A stretch of 64,000 nt of DNA from Peptostreptococcus sp. MV1 (GTDB taxonomy: Bacteria > Bacillota > Clostridia > Peptostreptococcales > Peptostreptococcaceae): NCBI RefSeq assembly GCF_000758885.1, contig NZ_JRNB01000118.1, positions 1-64,000 of the forward strand. Reading direction: 5' to 3'. Shown here one piece after another: positions 59,751 to 64,000 of the stretch. Numbering within the stretch: the first letter of the stretch is position 1; each line of letters begins with the position of its first letter. A program made the position numbers and the translations under genes. The notes beneath the pieces are model-generated. The model was not told the origin of the DNA. It searched no databases and saw only the letters and a program-made list of their open reading frames with translations.

Positions 59751-62039
59751 TTATCCTCGCTTTATTACTAATTTATCTTCAAGTAAGTGTTTTTTCTTGT
59801 ATAGGTCTAGCTCGATTGGGCTTCCCTTTTTCAAACTAACCAATATTTCCTGCTGGCTGACATCTAAGTTTATCAACCTGCCTCTATAGTTGATGTTAAA
59901 ACTATAGCCATCCCAGTCCTCTGGCAGGATTGGTGCAAATGACAGTTGTCCATCATAGGTCCTCATGCCTGCAAATCCTTGGACAATTGACAACCAAGCA
60001 CCTGACATACTGGTAATATGTAGTCCGTCATCTGTGTCCTTGTTGTAGTTGTCTAGGTCTAGTCTAGCTGTCCTCTCATACATTCCAACTGCCTTTTCTT
60101 CTAGTCCAATCTCGCAAGCTAGTATAGAGTGTATACAAGCTGACAAACTCGACTCATGTACTGTCATAGGCTCATAGAATAGATAGTTATTTTTCTTTTC
60201 TTCCTCTGTATACCTATCACCAAAGTAGTAAATACCCTGGAGTACGTCAGCCTGCTTGATATAGCAAGACCTCAAAATTTTGTCCCAAGACCAGTTCTTA
60301 TTTAGTGGCCTATCAGCTTGTGCTAAGGCATCTACAGGCTGCAGGTCCTTGTCAAGGAAGGTGTCATGCTGGACAAATACACCCAATTCTTCATCGTATG
60401 GATAGTACATATTGGCTACTATATCCTTCCACTGGTCTAACTCTGCCTGGCTTATTGCCATACCTTCTAGCTTGTCATTTAACCTGCTTCCCAACCTGTC
60501 TATCATGGCCAAGGTAAATTCCATGGTCCAAGCGGCTATAGTGTTGGTATACCAATTGTTGTTTACATTATTTTCGTACTCATTAGGTCCAGTTACACCA
60601 TGTATCATATACTTTTGACTTCTTTGGCTGTAGTGGACCCTGTCTGCCCAGAACCTTGATATACCCACTAGGACATCTATACCGTAATCGACTATGTAGT
60701 CATAGTCACCTGTATAGTTGGCATAGTTGTATATTGCATAGGCTATTGAGCCGTTCCTGTGGATTTCTTCAAAGGTTATTTCCCACTCATTGTGGCATTC
60801 TATACCATTGAAGGTAACCATTGGATAAAGTGCTCCCTTTAGGCCCTGCATACTTGCATTGTGGTAGGCCTGAGCTAACTGGTTGTACCTGTATAATAGG
60901 AGGTTTTTAGTTACTTCCTCTGGGGCTGTAGATAGGTACATAGGTATTATATAGGCCTCCGTATCCCAGTAGGTAGCTCCTCCATATTTTTCTCCTGTGA
61001 ATCCCTTCGGACCTATATTTAGTCTTAGGTCATCACCATAGTAAGTTGAGAACAGTTGGAAGATACTGTACCTAATCCCCTGCTGTAGCTTTGGCTTATT
61101 CTTTATCACTACATCGGCTATATCCCACCTCTGTCTCCACTTGTCAGTATGTCTCTCAAATAACTTGTCGTAACCTTCCTTTGATGCACTTGCCACTAGT
61201 TGGCCTGCCCTAATGGCTAGGTCTTCTTCCTTATGGTCCCTAGTAGTCGTTGTAGCTATAATCTTTTCTAGGCTAGCAGTCTGCCCCTGGCCTAGATTGC
61301 AAGATATCTTGGAAGCTACAAGCTCGTCAGCCTCTACTCCTTCGAATCTAGCTAGCTGCCTACCATCAAGAGTCAAGCTTGAAGACATATAGTTACATAT
61401 AGCAAATCTCTCTACACCAAAGTTGTTTTCTATTGTCTTTGATACTAGGTAGCCAGTATTTTCGTGAGCTACCTTGTCCAAAACCTGCCAGAATTTTTCC
61501 TCATAGTTAGAGTCTTCATTCACAACATCAGCATCTATATAAGGCATAAATTCGATTACAGCATCGGAATCAAGGGCCTTTACAGAATACCTTATAGCAC
61601 AGATTTCCTTTGTATCTATACTTACAAACCTGTCAACATCTATTTTGAAGGCCCTGCCAGACCTGTTTATCTTAAAGCTCCTCCTCAGAAGTCCCTTTTC
61701 CATATCAAGCTCTCTTCTGTAGGACTCAATTTCTTCAAGATTCAAGTCTAGCTCTTGACCGTCTATTCTTACATTTATTCCTATAAAATTAGGTGAATTT
61801 ATCATTTTACCAAAGTATTCTGGGTAACCATTTTTCCACCAGCCTACCTTAGTCTTGTCTGGAAACCAAACACCCCCAATATAAGTACCTTGTAGAGAGT
61901 CACCTGAATACTTTTCTTCAAAGTTACCCCTCATACCCATATACTCATTAGCAAGGGACATTATGCTCTCCGAAAATCTTAGTTCATCTTTATTTAATTC
62001 ATTTTCGATTACTTTAAATTCATTGTATTCGAATACCAT
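59751..62039 (-). CDS. mapA: Maltose phosphorylase (GH65)
   Basis: 762 residues, typical GH65 phosphorylase. It has an N-terminal beta-sandwich (YMGMRGNFEEKYSGDSLQGTYIGGVWFPDK), then an (alpha/alpha)6 barrel with TYWDTEAYIIPMYL, IECHNEWEITFEEIHRNGS, and HGVTGPNEYENNVNNNWYTN, in which the Glu near residue 487 matches the general acid known for Lactobacillus maltose phosphorylase. KQADVLQGIYYF is also present. It splits maltose with phosphate to glucose and beta-glucose-1-phosphate. Kojibiose and trehalose phosphorylases share the fold, but the HNEWEITFEEIHRNG loop and the pgmB/malFG context favour maltose. Start follows AGGAGGG. Confidence 0.9.
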   Translation of the reverse strand: MVFEYNEFKVIENELNKDELRFSESIMSLANEYMGMRGNFEEKYSGDSLQGTYIGGVWFPDKTKVGWWKNGYPEYFGKMINSPNFIGINVRIDGQELDLNLEEIESYRRELDMEKGLLRRSFKINRSGRAFKIDVDRFVSIDTKEICAIRYSVKALDSDAVIEFMPYIDADVVNEDSNYEEKFWQVLDKVAHENTGYLVSKTIENNFGVERFAICNYMSSSLTLDGRQLARFEGVEADELVASKISCNLGQGQTASLEKIIATTTTRDHKEEDLAIRAGQLVASASKEGYDKLFERHTDKWRQRWDIADVVIKNKPKLQQGIRYSIFQLFSTYYGDDLRLNIGPKGFTGEKYGGATYWDTEAYIIPMYLSTAPEEVTKNLLLYRYNQLAQAYHNASMQGLKGALYPMVTFNGIECHNEWEITFEEIHRNGSIAYAIYNYANYTGDYDYIVDYGIDVLVGISRFWADRVHYSQRSQKYMIHGVTGPNEYENNVNNNWYTNTIAAWTMEFTLAMIDRLGSRLNDKLEGMAISQAELDQWKDIVANMYYPYDEELGVFVQHDTFLDKDLQPVDALAQADRPLNKNWSWDKILRSCYIKQADVLQGIYYFGDRYTEEEKKNNYLFYEPMTVHESSLSACIHSILACEIGLEEKAVGMYERTARLDLDNYNKDTDDGLHITSMSGAWLSIVQGFAGMRTYDGQLSFAPILPEDWDGYSFNINYRGRLINLDVSQQEILVSLKKGSPIELDLYKKKHLLEDKLVIKRG

Positions 62040-62062
62040 ATTCCCTCCTGATACCTAGAATC

Positions 62063-62884
62063 TTATTTTACTGATCCAGCTGTTATACCCTTTATAATCT
62101 GCTTCTGTGCAAGGAAGTAGAAGATAATTACCGGTATAATCGCTATAGTCAGACCAGCTAGGGCTAGATGCCACTGCTTTGTATATTCACCAAAGAAGAA
62201 GAACATCTTTAGTGGTATAGTCTCTGAGCCTAGTCTGTTGATTACCAATGATGGTAGCAAGTAGTCATTCCATATCCATATTGTATTTAGGATGGCTACT
62301 GTCACTGTGATTGGCTTTAATATTGGGAATATAATATACCAGAATACCTGGAACCTATTACAACCGTCTATTATAGCTGCCTCATCTAGTGACCTAGATA
62401 CACCGTTTATTGTACCGTGATAAAGGAATATTGCCATTGATGAACCAAATCCCAAGTACAAGAACATTATTCCCGGCCTGTTTAGCATACCCAACTTACC
62501 AAAGAATGATACTAGTGGTATCATTACCGCCTGGAAAGGTATCAGCATGGCTGCAACAAAGACGAAGAATATCAGTGAACTAACCTTTGACTTAACCCTT
62601 GAAAGGGCGTAGGCTGCCATTGATGAAAATATAATTATTATTACAACACTGACAACAGTTATAATGATAGAATTTGTAAAAGTCTGTGCGAAACTCAAAT
62701 TCTCTGCTGCCTGTGAATAGTTTTCAAGATGCAATCCACCAGGTAACTTTAGGGGGGATTCAAATATTTCTTTCTTAGTCTTTAGTGAGTTTGTCAACAT
62801 CAAATAGAATGGACTCAACCATAGTAGACTCAACAATGTTCCGACAATACCTAGTATTATATTTTTCTTTTTTGTACTGCTCAT
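62063..62884 (-). CDS. malG: Maltose/maltodextrin ABC transporter permease MalG
   Basis: 273 residues with six membrane helices. The N-terminal signature LSPFYLMLTNSLKTKKEIF and the EAA loop SRSLDEAAIIDGCNRFQVFWYIIFPILKPITV (about 155-185) are those of the CUT1 inner-membrane component. Start overlaps the malF stop by one nt (TAATG). With MalF it forms the sugar channel. Confidence 0.93.
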   Translation of the reverse strand: MSSTKKKNIILGIVGTLLSLLWLSPFYLMLTNSLKTKKEIFESPLKLPGGLHLENYSQAAENLSFAQTFTNSIIITVVSVVIIIIFSSMAAYALSRVKSKVSSLIFFVFVAAMLIPFQAVMIPLVSFFGKLGMLNRPGIMFLYLGFGSSMAIFLYHGTINGVSRSLDEAAIIDGCNRFQVFWYIIFPILKPITVTVAILNTIWIWNDYLLPSLVINRLGSETIPLKMFFFFGEYTKQWHLALAGLTIAIIPVIIFYFLAQKQIIKGITAGSVK

Positions 62885-63756
62885 TACATTTCTACCTCCC
62901 TCTTCTTGTTATAGTAAACCTGAGTTAGTGATATTACTGCTATTATTATAAAGAATATAAGTGCCTTTGACTGGGCATATGCCATCTTGTTTTCCAAGAA
63001 GGCTGTATTGTAGATGTTCATAGCAACCATCTGTGTAGAGTTATAAGGTGCTCCACCTGTTAATGACAAGTTCTGGTCATACAATTTGAACGAGTTTGAA
63101 AGTGTCAAGAACATACTAACTGTAAAGGCTGGTGCCACTAGTGGGAATATAATATGTCTAAATCTCTGGAAGACATTGGCCCCATCTATCTGGGCTGCCT
63201 CTATCAGGTCTTCTGGAATACCCTCTAGGTGGGCTATGTAAATTATCATTATATAACCTGACATCTGCCAAGCTGTCAATATTACCAAGCCCCAGAAGCC
63301 TGTCCTAGTAGTTGATAGCCAACCCTGTAGGGCTTCAGTTCCAACTGCCTGTCCTATTGCATCAAATCCCTGTATAAATACGAACTGCCATATAAATCCT
63401 AGGATCAAACCACCTATAAGGTTTGGCATAAAGAATACTGTCCTCATAAGGTTGCTACCCTTTATCTTCTGAGTAACAAGAAGAGCCAAGCCCAAACCTA
63501 TGGCATTTATTAAAACAATTGATACTACTGCAAACTTAGTAGTAAACCAAAGTGAGTTTCTAAAACCTTCATCGCCTAGTAGCTGTATATAATTTGTGAT
63601 ACCCGCAAATTGAGGAGTATTAATACCATCCCAGTTTGTAAAGGAATAGTAAACACCATATAGAAGCGGGATAACTACTACCATAACTAGTGCTATTAAA
63701 ACTGGTGCCAAAAACAACCAGAAAAATAGACCATTTTTACCTAACTTTTTGTTCAT
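62884..63756 (-). CDS. malF: Maltose/maltodextrin ABC transporter permease MalF
   Basis: 290 residues with six membrane helices. GVYYSFTNWDGINTPQFAGITNYIQLL near the N-terminus and the EAA loop GIPEDLIEAAQIDGANVFQRFRHIIFPLVAPAF (about 175-210) mark a CUT1 permease. It lacks the large periplasmic insert of proteobacterial MalF, as is usual in Firmicutes. AGGAGG precedes the start. A hairpin separates it from malE. Confidence 0.93.
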   Translation of the reverse strand: MNKKLGKNGLFFWLFLAPVLIALVMVVVIPLLYGVYYSFTNWDGINTPQFAGITNYIQLLGDEGFRNSLWFTTKFAVVSIVLINAIGLGLALLVTQKIKGSNLMRTVFFMPNLIGGLILGFIWQFVFIQGFDAIGQAVGTEALQGWLSTTRTGFWGLVILTAWQMSGYIMIIYIAHLEGIPEDLIEAAQIDGANVFQRFRHIIFPLVAPAFTVSMFLTLSNSFKLYDQNLSLTGGAPYNSTQMVAMNIYNTAFLENKMAYAQSKALIFFIIIAVISLTQVYYNKKREVEM

Positions 63757-63780
63757 AATAGCCTCCTATAGCTTTTTAAA

Positions 63781-63819
63781 AACAAGGTGCTGACAAGTTG
63801 AAATCAACACGCAGCACCT
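63781..63819 (-). terminator. Intercistronic hairpin between malE and malF
   Basis: AGGTGCTG / CAGCACCT (8 bp) with a weaker GTTGA/AAC inner pairing, followed by TTGTTTTT on the minus strand. It fits a partial terminator or stabilising hairpin that would keep binding-protein expression above that of the permeases. Confidence 0.6.
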
Positions 63820-63834
63820 CAATTTAATCATTTA

Positions 63835-64000
63835 TTACTGTCTAGCCTGTTCCCAAGCCTTCTGTGAAGTCTTCACTATGTCATCCCAACTAGCTTGACC
63901 ACTTACATATCTTTGTATTTCTGAGCCTAGAGTCTTCTGTCCCCAGCTTGATGGATATCCCATGAATACCCAGTTAATTGTGTTACCTTCTTTTGCATAC
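63835..64000 (-). CDS. malE: Extracellular sugar-binding protein MalE, C-terminal end only
   Basis: The last 54 codons are in the window. They read ...YAKEGNTINWVFMGYP, SSWGQKTLGSEIQRYVSG, QASWDDIVKTSQKAWEQARQ, then a stop. The closing helix pattern (Y/V-x-G-x-x-S-W-D-D-I-V-K-x-x-Q-K-x-W) is typical of family-1 solute-binding proteins. Its place directly upstream of malF supports maltose or maltodextrin binding. The rest lies beyond the right edge. Confidence 0.85.
   Translation of the reverse strand, partial: YAKEGNTINWVFMGYPSSWGQKTLGSEIQRYVSGQASWDDIVKTSQKAWEQARQ

Overview
The window is low-GC DNA from a Gram-positive anaerobe of the Clostridia. A Peptostreptococcus-like member of the Peptostreptococcaceae fits best. 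The support is a cell-wall-binding-2 (CWB2) surface protein of the Clostridioides type, a Thr T-box leader, a CIRCE-controlled hrcA-grpE-dnaK-dnaJ operon, SD-rich starts with several TTG/GTG initiators, and heavy use of ATA (Ile), CTA (Leu) and AGG/AGA (Arg) codons. The genus is an inference. Almost every gene lies on the minus strand; only rpsT and a small secreted metallo-beta-lactamase-fold gene are on the plus strand.

Layout from left to right. 1-14.6 kb: one 4,772-residue secreted repeat protein ending in three CWB2 modules, with its own promoter and terminator. 14.6-33.2 kb: housekeeping genes in short operons: cvfB-like, ybaK-like, a DUF6056-like membrane protein, an S1-domain protein, a DUF1846 protein, a small unknown gene, a stomatin/NfeD pair, nnrD/E, a U32 peptidase, zapA, hemW, a nitroreductase, cca and lepA. 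33.2-41.5 kb: rpsT (+), then selO, holA, a short ComEC lacking its metallo-beta-lactamase domain, an Eis-like acetyltransferase and a DUF2156 protein. These are followed by a plus-strand lipoprotein that consists of the kind of domain ComEC lacks. 41.5-47.3 kb: the heat-shock operon hrcA-grpE-dnaK-dnaJ-tcdA behind a promoter and CIRCE operator. 47.4-49.8 kb: thrS with a complete T-box leader. 49.9-56.1 kb: a phosphate operon pstS-pstC-pstA-pstB-phoU-phoP-phoR behind 11-bp-spaced TTAACA-like boxes. 56.3-64 kb: a maltose operon, malE (partial)-malF-malG-mapA-malL-pgmB-msmK, which runs off the right edge.

How the genes work together. The maltose operon would import maltose or short maltodextrins, split maltose by phosphorolysis to glucose and beta-glucose-1-phosphate, convert the latter to glucose-6-phosphate with PgmB, and trim other alpha-glucosides with the GH13 enzyme. 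In the Pst/Pho block, the PhoP encoded at the end of the operon probably binds the boxes in front of pstS. In the heat-shock block, HrcA should repress its own operon through CIRCE.

The least explained signals are non-coding or architectural. They are a plus-strand promoter and terminator only about 50 nt apart (20588-20668), a folded 107-nt element between the maltose and phosphate operons that resembles the right end of an IS605-type element, 23-bp tandem repeats in front of nnrD/E, five 10-bp-phased T-tract repeats after msmK, a separately encoded ComEC-type metallo-beta-lactamase domain, a low-complexity N-terminal extension on SelO, and the two-level repeat architecture of the giant surface protein. 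No CRISPR array, prophage, intact insertion sequence, rRNA or tRNA gene was seen.
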